Positions 22,101 to 35,360 of a stretch of DNA of 64,000 nt are shown here, one piece after another. The position numbers and the translations under genes were made by a program. The DNA comes from Apoderus coryli. Lineage: Eukaryota; Arthropoda; Insecta; Coleoptera; Attelabidae. The stretch spans positions 62,001 through 126,000 of the forward strand of contig CAJVRQ020000074.1 of assembly GCA_911728435.2 (NCBI GenBank). Reading direction: 5' to 3'. The notes under the pieces were generated by a model that worked only from the letters and a program-made list of their open reading frames with translations, had not been told where the DNA came from and did no database searches. The first letter of the stretch is position 1. Each line of letters starts with the position of its first letter.

Positions 22101-25100
22101 AAGTTTAATTCTAATTAACAAAATTTTAGTAACAAAACGCTCTAATACGTTCTAAATTGCTTTTTTATGCTTAATCTAATTTCTTTTCACTAATAAAATT
22201 TACTTTTAAATTCTAAGTGAGAAAACAGTTTTTTGGGAGCCATTTGAAAAGTTTAATTCTAAATAACAAAATTTTCGTAACAAAACGCGCTAAATTGTTC
22301 TAATTTGCTTTTTTATGCTTAATCTAATTTCTTTAGACTAATAAAATTTACTTTTAAATTCTAAGTGAGAAAACAGCTTTTTGGCAGCCATTTGAACGTT
22401 TAATTCTAAATAACAAAATTTTAGTAACAAAACGCTCTAATACGTTCTAAATTGCTTTTTTATGCTTAATCTAATTTCTTTTCACTAATAAAATTTACTT
22501 TTAAATTCTAAGTGAGAAAACAGATTTTTGGGAGCCATTTGAAAAGTTTAATTCTAAATAACAAAATTTTAGTAACAAAACGCGCTAAATCGTTCTAATT
22601 TGCTTTTTTATGCTTAATCTAATTTCTTTTGACCAATAAAATTTACTTTTAAATTCTAAGTGAGAAAACAGCTTTTTGGGAGCCATTTGAAAAGTTTAAT
22701 TCTAAATAACAAAATTTTAGTAACAAAACGCTCTAATTCGTTCTAATTTGCTTTTTTATGCTTAATCTAATTTCTTTAAACTAATAAAATTTACTTTTAA
22801 ATTCTAAGTGAGAAAACAGCTTTTTGGGAGCCATTTGAAAAGTTTAATTCTAATTAACAAAATTTTAGTAACAAAACGCTCTAATTCGTTCTAATTTGCT
22901 TTTTTATGCTTAATCTAATTTCTTTTGACTAATAAAATTTACTTTTATATTCTAAGTGAGAAAACAGCTTTTTGGGAGCCATTTGAAAAGTTTAATTCTA
23001 AATAACAAAATTTTAGTAACAAAACGCGCTAAATCGTTCTAATTTGCTTTTTTATGCTTAATCTAATTTCTTTTGACTAATAAAATTTACTTTTAAATTC
23101 TAAGTGAGAAAACAGCTTTTTGGGAGCCATTTGAAAAGTTTAATTCTAATTAACAAAATTTTCGTAACAAAACGCGCTAAATCGTTCTAATTTGCTTTTT
23201 TATGCTTAATCTAATTTCTTTAGACTAATAAAATTTACTTTTAAATTCTAAGTGAGAAAACAGCTTTTTGGCAGCCATTTGAACGTTTAATTCTAAATAA
23301 CAAAATTTTAGTAACAAAACGCTCTAATACGTTCTAAATTGCTTTTTTATGCTTAATCTAATTTCTTTTCACTAATAAAATTTACTTTTAAATTCTAAGT
23401 GAGAAAACAGCTTTTTGGGAGCCATTTGAAAAGTTTAATTCTAAATAACAAAATTTTAGTAACAAAACGCTCTAATTCGTTCTAATTTGCTTTTTTATGC
23501 TTAATCTAATTTCTTTTGACTAATAAAATTTACTTTTAAATTCTAAGTGAGAAAACAGCTTTTTGGGAGCCATTTGAAAAGTTTAATTCTAATTAACAAA
23601 ATTTTAGTAACAAAACGCTCTAATACGTTCTAAATTGCTTTTTTATGCTTAATCTAATTTCTTTTCACTAATAAAATTTACTTTTAAATTCTAAGTGAGA
23701 AAACAGTTTTTTGGGAGCCATTTGAAAAGTTTAATTCTAAATAACAAAATTTTCGTAACAAAACGCGCTAAATCGTTCTAATTTGCTTTTTTATGCTTAA
23801 TCTAATTTCTTTAGACTAATAAAATTTACTTTTAAATTCTAAGTGAGAAAACAGCTTTTTGGCAGCCATTTGAACGTTTAATTCTAAATAACAAAATTTT
23901 AGTAACAAAACGCTCTAATACGTTATAAATTGCTTTTTTATGCTTAATCTAATTTCTTTTCACTAATAAAATTTACTTTTAAATTCTAAGTGAGAAAACA
24001 GATTTTTGGGAGCCATTTGAAAAGTTTAATTCTAAATAACAAAATTTTAGTAACAAAACGCGCTAAATCGTTCTAATTTGCTTTTTTATGCTTAATCTAA
24101 TTTCTTTTGACCAATAAAATTTACTTTTAAATTCTAAGTGAGAAAACAGCTTTTTGGGAGCCATTTGAAAAGTTTAATTCTAAATAACAAAATTTTAGTA
24201 ACAAAACGCTCTAATTCGTTCTAATTTGCTTTTTTATGCTTAATCTAATTTCTTTAAACTAATAAAATTTACTTTTAAATTCTAAGTGAGAAAACAGCTT
24301 TTTGGGAGCCATTTGAAAAGTTTAATTCTAATTAACAAAATTTTAGTAACAAAACGCTCTAATTCGTTCTAATTTGCTTTTTTATGCTTAATCTAATTTC
24401 TTTTGACTAATAAAATTTACTTTTATATTCTAAGTGAGAAAACAGCTTTTTGGGAGCCATTTGAAAAGTTTAATTCTAAATAACAAAATTTTAGTAACAA
24501 AACGCGCTAAATCGTTCTAATTTGCTTTTTTATGCTTAATCTAATTTCTTTTGACTAATAAAATTTACTTTTAAATTCTAAGTGAGAAAACAGCGTTTTG
24601 GGAGCCATTTGAAAAGTTTAATTCTAATTAACAAAATTTTCGTAACAAAACGCGCTAAATCGTTCTAATTTGCTTTTTTATGCTTAATCTAATTTCTTTA
24701 GACTAATAAAATTTACTTTTAAATTCTAAGTGAGAAAACAGCTTTTTGGCAGCCATTTGAACGTTTAATTATAAATAACAAAATTTTAGTAACAAAACGC
24801 TCTAATTCGTTCTAAATTGCTTTTTTATGCTTAATCTAATTTCTTTTGACTAATAAAATTTACTTTTAAATTCTAAGTGAGAAAACAGATTTTTGGGAGC
24901 CATTTGAAAAGTTTAATTCTAAATAACAAAATTTTAGTAACAAAACGCGCTAAATCGTTCTAATTTGCTTTTTTATGCTTAATCTAATTTCTTTTGACCA
25001 ATAAAATTTACTTTTAAATTCTAAGTGAGAAAACAGCTTTTTGGGAGCCATTTGAAAAGTTTAATTCTAAATAACAAAATTTTAGTAACAAAACGCTCTA

Positions 25101-25350
25101 ATTCGTTCTAATTTGCTTTTTTATGCTTAATCTAATTTCTTTTGACTAATAAAATTTACTTTTATATTCTAAGTGAGAAAACAGCTTTTTGGGAGCCATT
25201 TGAAAAGTTTAATTCTAAATAACAAAATTTTAGTAACAAAACGCTCTAATTCGTTCTAATTTGCTTTTTTATGCTTAATCTAATTTCTTTAAACTAATAA
25301 AATTTACTTTTAAATTCTAAGTGAGAAAACAGCTTTTTGGGAGCCATTTG
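19168..25350. repeat. D/G/L/K-type segment, second copy
   Basis: Repeats 5,160 to about 11,600 in the same order, first at 14,032 bp offset, then at 13,737 bp because the dimer at 6,680 is single here. Shared marks include TTCCAAGTGAG (about 5,728/19,760), GCCATTTTAAAAG (about 5,460/19,492), K monomers (9,967/23,704), TTTTCGTAAC (10,904/24,641) and L monomers. It stops matching after the L monomer near 25,270, where AATTAAC and a GGGAGACATTT monomer differ. Copy-specific changes include ATTTACTTTTT-tract change (20,593), CGTTATAAAT (23,930), CAGCGTTTTGGG (24,591) and TTTAATTATAAAT (24,770). Confidence 0.8.
21599..21685. repeat. Delta monomer 8
   Basis: B-type left half with GTAACAAACCGCGC in place of GTAACAAAACGCGC. 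It is the counterpart of delta 3 at 13,737 bp offset, which still has AAAACGCGC. Confidence 0.95.
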
Positions 25351-27870
25351 AAAAGTTTAATTCTAAATAACAAAATTTTAGTAACAAAACGCTCTAATTC
25401 GTTCTAATTTGCTTTTTTATGCTTAATCTAATTTCTTTTGACTAATAAAATTTACTTTTAAATTCTAAGTGAGAAAACAGCTTTTTGGGAGACATTTGAA
25501 AAGTTTAATTCTAATTAACAAAATTTTATTAACAAAACGCTCTAATACGTTCTAAATTGCTTTTTTATGCTTAATCTAATTTCTTTTCACTAATAAAATT
25601 TACTTTTAAATTCTAAGTGAGAAAACAGTTTTTTGGGAGCCATTTGAAAAGTTTAATTCTAAATAACAAAATTTTCGTAACAAAACGCGCTAAATCGTTC
25701 TAATTTGCTTTTTTATGCTTAATCTAATTTCTTTAGACTAATAAAATTTACTTTTAAATTCTAAGTGAGAAAACAGCTTTTTGGCAGCCATTTGAACGTT
25801 TAATTCTAAATAACAAAATTTTAGTAACAAAACGCTCTAATACGTTCTAAATTGCTTTTTTATGCTTAATCTAATTTCTTTTCACTAATAAAATTTACTT
25901 TTAAATTCTAAGTGAGAAAACAGATTTTTGGGAGCCATTTGAAAAGTTTAATTCTAAATAACAAAATTTTAGTAACAAAACGCGCTAAATCGTTCTAATT
26001 TGCTTTTTTATGCTTAATCTAATTTCTTTTGACCAATAAAATTTACTTTTAAATTCTAAGTGAGAAAACAGCTTTTTGGGAGCCATTTGAAAAGTTTAAT
26101 TCTAAATAACAAAATTTTAGTAACAAAACGCTCTAATTCGTTCTAATTTGCTTTTTTATGCTTAATCTAATTTCTTTAAACTAATAAAATTTACTTTTAA
26201 ATTCTAAGTGAGAAAACAGCTTTTTGGGAGCCATTTGAAAAGTTTAATTCTAATTAACAAAATTTTAGTAACAAAACGCTCTAATTCGTTCTAATTTGCT
26301 TTTTTATGCTTAATCTAATTTCTTTTGACTAATAAAATTTACTTTTATATTCTAAGTGAGAAAACAGCTTTTTGGGAGCCATTTGAAAAGTTTAATTCTA
26401 AATAACAAAATTTTAGTAACAAAACGCGCTAAATCGTTCTAATTTGCTTTTTTATGCTTAATCTAATTTCTTTTGACTAATAAAATTTACTTTTAAATTC
26501 TAAGTGAGAAAACAGCTTTTTGGGAGCCATTTGAAAAGTTTAATTCTAATTAACAAAATTTTCGTAACAAAACGCGCTAAATCGTTCTAATTTGCTTTTT
26601 TATGCTTAATCTAATTTCTTTAGACTAATAAAATTTACTTTTAAATTCTAAGTGAGAAAACAGCTTTTTGGCAGCCATTTGAACGTTTAATTCTAAATAA
26701 CAAAATTTTAGTAACAAAACGCTCTAATACGTTCTAAATTGCTTTTTTATGCTTAATCTAATTTCTTTTCACTAATAAAATTTACTTTTAAATTCTAAGT
26801 GAGAAAACAGATTTTTGGGAGCCATTTGAAAAGTTTAATTCTAAATAACAAAATTTTAGTAACAAAACGCGCTAAATCGTTCTAATTTGCTTTTTTATGC
26901 TTAATCTAATTTCTTTTGACCAATAAAATTTACTTTTAAATTCTAAGTGAGAAAACAGCTTTTTGGGAGCCATTTGAAAAGTTTAATTCTAAATAACAAA
27001 ATTTTAGTAACAAAACGCTCTAATTCGTTCTAATTTGCTTTTTTATGCTTAATCTAATTTCTTTTGACTAATAAAATTTACTTTTATATTCTAAGTGAGA
27101 AAACAGCTTTTTGGGAGCCATTTGAAAAGTTTAATTCTAAATAACAAAATTTTAGTAACAAAACGCTCTAATTCGTTCTAATTTGCTTTTTTATGCTTAA
27201 TCTAATTTCTTTAAACTAATAAAATTTACTTTTAAATTCTAAGTGAGAAAACAGCTTTTTGGGAGCCATTTGAAAAGTTTAATTCTAATTAACAAAATTT
27301 TAGTAACAAAACGCTCTAATTCGTTCTAATTTGCTTTTTTATGCTTAATCTAATTTCTTTTGACTAATAAAATTTACTTTTATATTCTAAGTGAGAAAAC
27401 AGCTTTTTGGGAGCCATTTGAAAAGTTTAATTCTAAATAACAAAATTTTCGTAACAAAACGCGCTAAATCGTTCTAATTTGCTTTTTTATGCTTAATCTA
27501 ATTTCTTTTGACTAATAAAATTTACTTTATATTCTAAGTGAGAAAACAGCTTTTTGGGCGCCATTTGAAAAGTTTAATTCTAAATAACAAAATTTTAGTA
27601 ACAAAACGCTCTAATTGGTTCTAATTTGCTTTTTTATGCTTAATCTAATTTCTTTTGACTAATAAAATTTACTTTTAAATTCTAAGTGAGAAAACAGCTT
27701 TTTGGGAGCCATTTGAAAAGTTTAATTCTAATTAACAAAATTTTAGTAACAAAACGCTCTAATTCGTTCTAATTTGCTTTTTTATGGTTAATCTAATTTC
27801 TTTTGACTAATAAAATTTACTTTTAAATTCTAAGTGAGAAAACAGCTTTTTGGGAGCCATTTGAAAAGTT
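22995..27870. repeat. 4,878-bp tandem duplication, left unit (33 monomers)
   Basis: Matches 27,870-32,750 at a constant step of 4,878 bp. Private marks occur in both: CAGCGTTTTGGG (24,593/29,471), TTTAATTATAAAT (about 24,770/29,648), GGGAGACATTT (25,491/30,369), AAAATTTTATTAAC (about 25,525/30,403), ATGGTTAATC (27,786/32,664). Inside, K monomers at 23,704 and 25,628 are 13 monomers apart, a decamer enlarged by a G-A-L insertion. The left end overlaps the tail of the 14-kb duplication, so the 4.9-kb event came after, or extended beyond, the older one. Confidence 0.85.
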
Positions 27871-30800
27871 CAATTCTAAATAACAAAATTTTAGTAACAA
27901 AACGCGCTAAATCGTTCTAATTTGCTTTTTTATGCTTAATCTAATTTCTTTTGACTAATAAAATTTACTTTTAAATTCTAAGTGAGAAAACAGCTTTTTG
28001 GGAGCCATTTGAAAAGTTTAATTCTAATTAACAAAATTTTCGTAACAAAACGCGCTAAATCGTTCTAATTTGCTTTTTTATGCTTAATCTAATTTCTTTA
28101 GACTAATAAAATTTACTTTTAAATTCTAAGTGAGAAAACAGCTTTTTGGCAGCCATTTGAACGTTTAATTCTAAATAACAAAATTTTAGTAACAAAACGC
28201 TCTAATACGTTCTAAATTGCTTTTTTATGCTTAATCTAATTTCTTTTCACTAATAAAATTTACTTTTAAATTCTAAGTGAGAAAACAGCTTTTTGGGAGC
28301 CATTTGAAAAGTTTAATTCTAAATAACAAAATTTTAGTAACAAAACGCTCTAATTCGTTCTAATTTGCTTTTTTATGCTTAATCTAATTTCTTTTGACTA
28401 ATAAAATTTACTTTTAAATTCTAAGTGAGAAAACAGCTTTTTGGGAGCCATTTGAAAAGTTTAATTCTAATTAACAAAATTTTAGTAACAAAACGCTCTA
28501 ATACGTTCTAAATTGCTTTTTTATGCTTAATCTAATTTCTTTTCACTAATAAAATTTACTTTTAAATTCTAAGTGAGAAAACAGTTTTTTGGGAGCCATT
28601 TGAAAACTTTAATTCTAAATAACAAAATTTTCGTAACAAAACGCGCTAAATCGTTCTAATTTGCTTTTTTATGCTTAATCTAATTTCTTTAGACTAATAA
28701 AATTTACTTTTAAATTCTAAGTGAGAAAACAGCTTTTTGGCAGCCATTTGAACGTTTAATTCTAAATAACAAAATTTTAGTAACAAAACGCTCTAATACG
28801 TTCTAAATTGCTTTTTTATGCTTAATCTAATTTCTTTTCACTAATAAAATTTACTTTTAAATTCTAAGTGAGAAAACAGATTTTTGGGAGCCATTTGAAA
28901 AGTTTAATTCTAAATAACAAAATTTTAGTAACAAAACGCGCTAAATCGTTCTAATTTGCTTTTTTATGCTTAATCTAATTTCTTTTGACCAATAAAATTT
29001 ACTTTTAAATTCTAAGTGAGAAAACAGCTTTTTGGGAGCCATTTGAAAAGTTTAATTCTAAATAACAAAATTTTAGTAACAAAACGCTCTAATTCGTTCT
29101 AATTTGCTTTTTTATGCTTAATCTAATTTCTTTAAACTAATAAAATTTACTTTTAAATTCTAAGTGAGAAAACAGCTTTTTGGGAGCCATTTGAAAAGTT
29201 TAATTCTAATTAACAAAATTTTAGTAACAAAACGCTCTAATTCGTTCTAATTTGCTTTTTTATGCTTAATCTAATTTCTTTTGACTAATAAAATTTACTT
29301 TTATATTCTAAGTGAGAAAACAGCTTTTTGGGAGCCATTTGAAAAGTTTAATTCTAAATAACAAAATTTTAGTAACAAAACGCGCTAAATCGTTCTAATT
29401 TGCTTTTTTATGCTTAATCTAATTTCTTTTGACTAATAAAATTTACTTTTAAATTCTAAGTGAGAAAACAGCGTTTTGGGAGCCATTTGAAAAGTTTAAT
29501 TCTAATTAACAAAATTTTCGTAACAAAACGCGCTAAATCGTTCTAATTTGCTTTTTTATGCTTAATCTAATTTCTTTAGACTAATAAAATTTACTTTTAA
29601 ATTCTAAGTGAGAAAACAGCTTTTTGGCAGCCATTTGAACGTTTAATTATAAATATCAAAATTTTAGTAACAAAACGCTCTAATTCGTTCTAAATTGCTT
29701 TTTTATGCTTAATCTAATTTCTTTTCACTAATAAAATTTACTTTTAAATTCTAAGTGAGAAAACAGATTTTTGGGAGCCATTTGAAAAGTTTAATTCTAA
29801 ATAACAAAATTTTAGTAACAAAACGCGCTAAATCGTTCTAATTTGCTTTTTTATGCTTAATCTAATTTCTTTTGACCAATAAAATTTACTTTTAAATTCT
29901 AAGTGAGAAAACAGCTTTTTGGGAGCCATTTGAAAAGTTTAATTCTAAATAACAAAATTTTAGTAACAAAACGCTCTAATTCGTTCTAATTTGCTTTTTT
30001 ATGCTTAATCTAATTTCTTTTGACTAATAAAATTTACTTTTATATTCTAAGTGAGAAAACAGCTTTTTGGGAGCCATTTGAAAAGTTTAATTCTAAATAA
30101 CAAAATTTTAGTAACAAAACGCTCTAATTCGTTCTAATTTGCTTTTTTATGCTTAATCTAATTTCTTTAAACTAATAAAATTTACTTTTAAATTCTAAGT
30201 GAGAAAACAGCTTTTTGGGAGCCATTTGAAAAGTTTAATTCTAAATAACAAAATTTTAGTAACAAAACGCTCTAATTCGTTCTAATTTGCTTTTTTATGC
30301 TTAATCTAATTTCTTTTGACTAATAAAATTTACTTTTAAATTCTAAGTGAGAAAACAGCTTTTTGGGAGACATTTGAAAAGTTTAATTCTAATTAACAAA
30401 ATTTTATTAACAAAACGCTCTAATACGTTCTAAATTGCTTTTTTATGCTTAATCTAATTTCTTTTCACTAATAAAATTTACTTTTAAATTCTAAGTGAGA
30501 AAACAGTTTTTTGGGAGCCATTTGAAAAGTTTAATTCTAAATAACAAAATTTTCGTAACAAAACGCGCTAAATCGTTCTAATTTGCTTTTTTATGCTTAA
30601 TCTAATTTCTTTAGACTAATAAAATTTACTTTTAAATTCTAAGTGAGAAAACAGCTTTTTGGCAGCCATTTGAACGTTTAATTCTAAATAACAAAATTTT
30701 AGTAACAAAACGCTCTAATACGTTCTAAATTGCTTTTTTATGCTTAATCTAATTTCTTTTGACTAATAAAATTTACTTTTAAATTCTAAGTGAGAAAACA

Positions 30801-32750
30801 GATTTTTGGGAGCCATTTGAAAAGTTTAATTCTAAATAACAAAATTTTAGTAACAAAACGCGCTAAATCGTTCTAATTTGCTTTTTTATGCTTAATCTAA
30901 TTTCTTTTGACCAATAAAATTTACTTTTAAATTCTAAGTGAGAAAACAGCTTTTTGGGAGCCATTTGAAAAGTTTAATTCTAAATAACAAAATTTTAGTA
31001 ACAAAACGCTCTAATTCGTTCTAATTTGCTTTTTTATGCTTAATCTAATTTCTTTAAACTAATAAAATTTACTTTTAAATTCTAAGTGAGAAAACAGCTT
31101 TTTGGGAGCCATTTGAAAAGTTTAATTCTAATTAACAAAATTTTAGTAACAAAACGCTCTAATTCGTTCTAATTTGCTTTTTTATGCTTAATCTAATTTC
31201 TTTTGACTAATAAAATTTACTTTTATATTCTAAGTGAGAAAACAGCTTTTTGGGAGCCATTTGAAAAGTTTAATTCTAAATAACAAAATTTTAGTAACAA
31301 AACGCGCTAAATCGTTCTAATTTGCTTTTTTATGCTTAATCTAATTTCTTTTGACTAATAAAATTTACTTTTAAATTCTAAGTGAGAAAACAGCTTTTTG
31401 GGAGCCATTTGAAAAGTTTAATTCTAATTAACAAAATTTTCGTAACAAAACGCGCTAAATCGTTCTAATTTGCTTTTTTATGCTTAATCTAATTTCTTTA
31501 GACTAATAAAATTTACTTTTAAATTCTAAGTGAGAAAACAGCTTTTTGGCAGCCATTTGAACGTTTAATTCTAAATAACAAAATTTTAGTAACAAAACGC
31601 TCTAATACGTTCTAAATTGCTTTTTTATGCTTAATCTAATTTCTTTTCACTAATAAAATTTACTTTTAAATTCTAAGTGAGAAAACAGATTTTTGGGAGC
31701 CATTTGAAAAGTTTAATTCTAAATAACAAAATTTTAGTAACAAAACGCGCTAAATCGTTCTAATTTGCTTTTTTATGCTTAATGTAATTTCTTTTGACCA
31801 ATAAAATTTACTTTTAAATTCTAAGTGAGAAAACAGCTTTTTGGGAGCCATTTGAAAAGTTTAATTCTAAATAACAAAATTTTAGTAACAAAACGCTCTA
31901 ATTCGTTCTAATTTGCTTTTTTATGCTTAATCTAATTTCTTTTGACTAATAAAATTTACTTTTATATTCTAAGTGAGAAAACAGCTTTTTGGGAGCCATT
32001 TGAAAAGTTTAATTCTAAATAACAAAATTTTAGTAACAAAACGCTCTAATTCGTTCTAATTTGCTTTTTTATGCTTAATCTAATTTCTTTAAACTAATAA
32101 AATTTACTTTTAAATTCTAAGTGAGAAAACAGCTTTTTGGGAGCCATTTGAAAAGTTTAATTCTAATTAACAAAATTTTAGTAACAAAACGCTCTAATTC
32201 GTTCTAATTTGCTTTTTTATGCTTAATCTAATTTCTTTTGACTAATAAAATTTACTTTTATATTCTAAGTGAGAAAACAGCTTTTTGGGAGCCATTTGAA
32301 AAGTTTAATTCTAAATAACAAAATTTTAGTAACAAAACGCGCTAAATCGTTCTAATTTGCTTTTTTATGCTTAATCTAATTTCTTTTGACTAATAAAATT
32401 TACTTTATATTCTAAGTGAGAAAACAGCTTTTTGGGCGCCATTTGAAAAGTTTAATTCTAAATAACAAAATTTTAGTAACAAAACGCTCTAATTGGTTCT
32501 AATTTGCTTTTTTATGCTTAATCTAATTTCTTTTGACTAATAAAATTTACTTTTAAATTCTAAGTGAGAAAACAGCTTTTTGGGAGCCATTTGAAAAGTT
32601 TAATTCTAATTAACAAAATTTTAGTAACAAAACGCGCTAATTCGTTCTAATTTGCTTTTTTATGGTTAATCTAATTTCTTTTGACTAATAAAATTTACTT
32701 TTAAATTCTAAGTGAGAAAACAGCTTTTTGGGAGCCATTTGAAACGTTCA
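27870..32750. repeat. 4,878-bp tandem duplication, right unit
   Basis: Begins after GTTCAATTC (about 27,869), which is not shared by the left unit, and ends with ATGGTTAATC and GTTCAATTC at 32,664-32,750. Differences from the left unit are few: GAAAACTTTAATTC (28,605), AAATATCAAAATT (29,650), GACTAAT in place of CACTAAT in the D monomer near 30,760, AATGTAATTTC (31,783), GAAACGTTCAATTC (32,745). So few private changes over nearly 5 kb indicate a recent event, unless they come from assembly. Confidence 0.85.
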
Positions 32751-33215
32751 ATTCTAAATAACAAAATTTTAGTAACAAAACGCGCTAAATCGTTCTAATT
32801 TGCTTTTTTATGCTTAATCTAATTTCTTTAGACTAATAGAATTTACTTTTAATTTCTAAGTGAGAAAACAGCTTTTTGGGAGCCATTTGAAACGTTTAAT
32901 TCTAAATAACAATATTTTAGTAACAAAACGCGCTAATTCGTTCTAAATTGCTTATTTACGCTTAATCTAACTTATTTTCACTAATAAAATTTACTTTTAA
33001 ATTCTAAGTGAGGAAACAGCTTTTTGGGAGCCATTTGAAACGTTTAATTCTAAATAACAAAATTTTAGTAACAAACCGCGCTAATTCGTTCTAAATTGCT
33101 TATTTACGCTTAATCTAACTTATTTTCACTAATAAAATTTACTTTCAAATTCTAAGTGAGGAAACAGCTTTTTGGGAGCCATTTGAAACGTTTAATTCTA
33201 AATAACAAAATTTTA

Positions 33216-33302
33216 GTAACAAACCGCGCTAATTCGTTCTAAATTGCTTATTTACGCTTAATCTAACTTATTTTCACTAATAAAATCAATAACAAAATTT
33301 TA
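33216..33302. repeat. Delta monomer 9
   Basis: AAACCGCGC B-type left half, preceded by a monomer with the private change CTTTCAAATTC. Counterpart of delta 17 at 20,666 bp. Confidence 0.95.
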
Positions 33303-33893
33303 GTAACAAAACGCACTAATACGTTCTAAATTGCTTTTTTATGCTTAATCTAATTTCTTTTGACTAATAAAATTTACTTTTAAATTCTAAGTGAGAAAAC
33401 AGCTTTTTGGGAGCCATTTGAACGTTTAATTCTAAATAACAAAATTTTAGTAACAAAACGCGCTAATTCGTTCTAATTTGCTTTTTTATGCTTAATCTAA
33501 TTTCTTTTGACTAATAAAATTTACTTTTATATTCTAAGTGAGAAAACAGCTTTTTGGGAGCCATTTGAAAAGTTTAATTCTAAATAACAAAATTTTAGTA
33601 ACAAAACGCGCTAAATCGTTCTAATTTGCTTTTTTATGCTTAATCTAATTTCTTTTGACTAATAAAATTTACTTTTATATTCTAAGTGAGAAAACAGCTT
33701 TTTGGGAGCCATTTGAAAAGTTTAATTCTAAATAACAAAATTTTAGTAACAAAACGCTCTAATTGGTTCTAATTTGCTTTTTTATGCTTAATCTAATTTC
33801 TTTTAACTAATAAAATTTACTTTTATATTCTAAGTGAGAAAACAGCTTTTTGGGCGCCATTTGAAAAGTTGAATTCTAAATAACAAAATTTTA

Positions 33894-34093
33894 GTAACAA
33901 AACGCGCAAATTCGTTCTAAATTGCTTATTTACGCTTAATCTAACTTATTTTCACTAATAAAATTTACTTTTAAATTCTAAGTGAGAAAACAGCTTTTTG
34001 GGAGCCATTTGAAAAGTTTAATTTAATTTCTAACTGAGAAAACAGCTTTTTGGGAGCCATTTGAAACGTTTAATTCTAAATAACAAAATTTTA
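33894..34093. repeat. Composite 200-bp monomer (96-bp deletion across two units)
   Basis: One monomer runs to GTTTAATT and then joins TAATTTCTAACTGAG, which is position about 78 onward of a TTTAATTTC-type monomer. Two units (296 bp) are thus reduced to 200. Both sides of the join carry TTTAATTT-like sequence, suggesting recombination at short homology. CTGAG in place of GTGAG after the join is private to this structure and its copy at 54,560. Confidence 0.9.
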
Positions 34094-35273
34094 GTAACAA
34101 AACGCTCTAATACGTTCTAAATTGCTTATTTACGCTTAATCTAACTTATTTTCACTAATAAAATTTACTTTTAAATTCTAAGTGAGAAAACAGCTTTTTG
34201 GGAGCCATTTGGAAAGTTTAATTCTAAATAACAAAATTTTAGTAATAAAACGCGCTAAATCGTTTTAATTTGCTTTTTTATGCTTAATCTAATTTCTTTA
34301 GACTAATAAAATTTACTTTTAAATTCTAAGTGAGAAAACAGCTTTTTGGCAGCCATTTGAATGTTTAATTCTAAATAACAAAATTTTAGTAACAAAACGC
34401 GCTAATTCGTTCTAAATTGCTTATTTACGCTTAATCTAACTTATTTTCACTAATAAAATTTACTTTTAAATTCTAAGTGAGAAAACAGCTTTTTGGGAGC
34501 CATTTGAAAGTTTTATTCTAAATAACAAAATTTTAGTAACAAAACGCGCTAAATCGTTCTAATTTGCTTTTTTATGCTTAATCTAATTTCTTTTGACTAA
34601 TAAAATTTACTTTTAAATTCTAAGTGAGAAAACAGCTTTTTGGGAGCCATTTGAAAAGTTTAATTCTAATTAACAAAATTTTAGTAACAAAACGCTCTAA
34701 TTCGTTCTAATTTGCTTTTTTATGCTTAATCTAATTTCTTTTGACTAATAAAATTTACTTTTATATTCTAAGTGAGAAAACAGCTTTTTGGGAGCCATTT
34801 GAAAAGTTTAATTCTAAATAACAAAATTTTAGTAACAAAACGCGCTAAATCGTTCTAATTTGCTTTTTTATGCTTAATCTAATTTCTTTTGACTAATAAA
34901 ATTTACTTTATATTCTAAGTGAGAAAACAGCTTTTTGGGCGCCATTTGAAAAGTTTAATTCTAAATAACAAAATTTTAGTAACAAAACGCGCTAAATCGT
35001 TCTAATTTGCTTTTTTATGCTTAATCTAATTTCTTTTGACTAATAAAATTTACTTTATATTCTAAGTGAGAAAACAGCTTTTTGGGCGCCATTTGAAAAG
35101 TTTAATTCTAAATAACAAAATTTTAGTAACAAAACGCTCTAATTGGTTCTAATTTGCTTTTTTATGCTTAATCTAATTTCTTTTGACTAATAAAATTTAC
35201 TTTTATATTCTAAGTGAGAAAACAGCTTTTTGGGAGCCATTTGAAAAGTTTAATTCTAAATAACAAAATTTTA

Positions 35274-35360
35274 GTAACAAACCGCGCTAATTCGTTCTAA
35301 ATTGCTTATTTACGCTTAATCTAACTTATTTTCACTAATAAAATCAATAACAAAATTTTA
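35274..35360. repeat. Delta monomer 10
   Basis: AAACCGCGC B-type left half, following an AATTGG/TATATTC A-type monomer and opening the 1,268-bp unit. Confidence 0.95.

Larger units (their letters stand above)
32754..34500. repeat. B-rich segment with delta 9 and a 200-bp composite monomer
   Basis: Order: TAGAATTTAC/TTTAATTTC monomer, CAATATTTT monomer, two GTAACAAACCGCGC B monomers with GAGGAAACAG, delta 9, GCACTAATACG monomer, A/H monomers, AATTGG monomer with TTTTAACTAAT, GCGCAAATTCG monomer, composite monomer, then B and C units (GTAATAAAACG at about 34,244; GAATGTTTAATTC at 34,358). The same order, including the rare variants, is found at 53,445-55,110, offset 20,666 bp. Confidence 0.8.
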
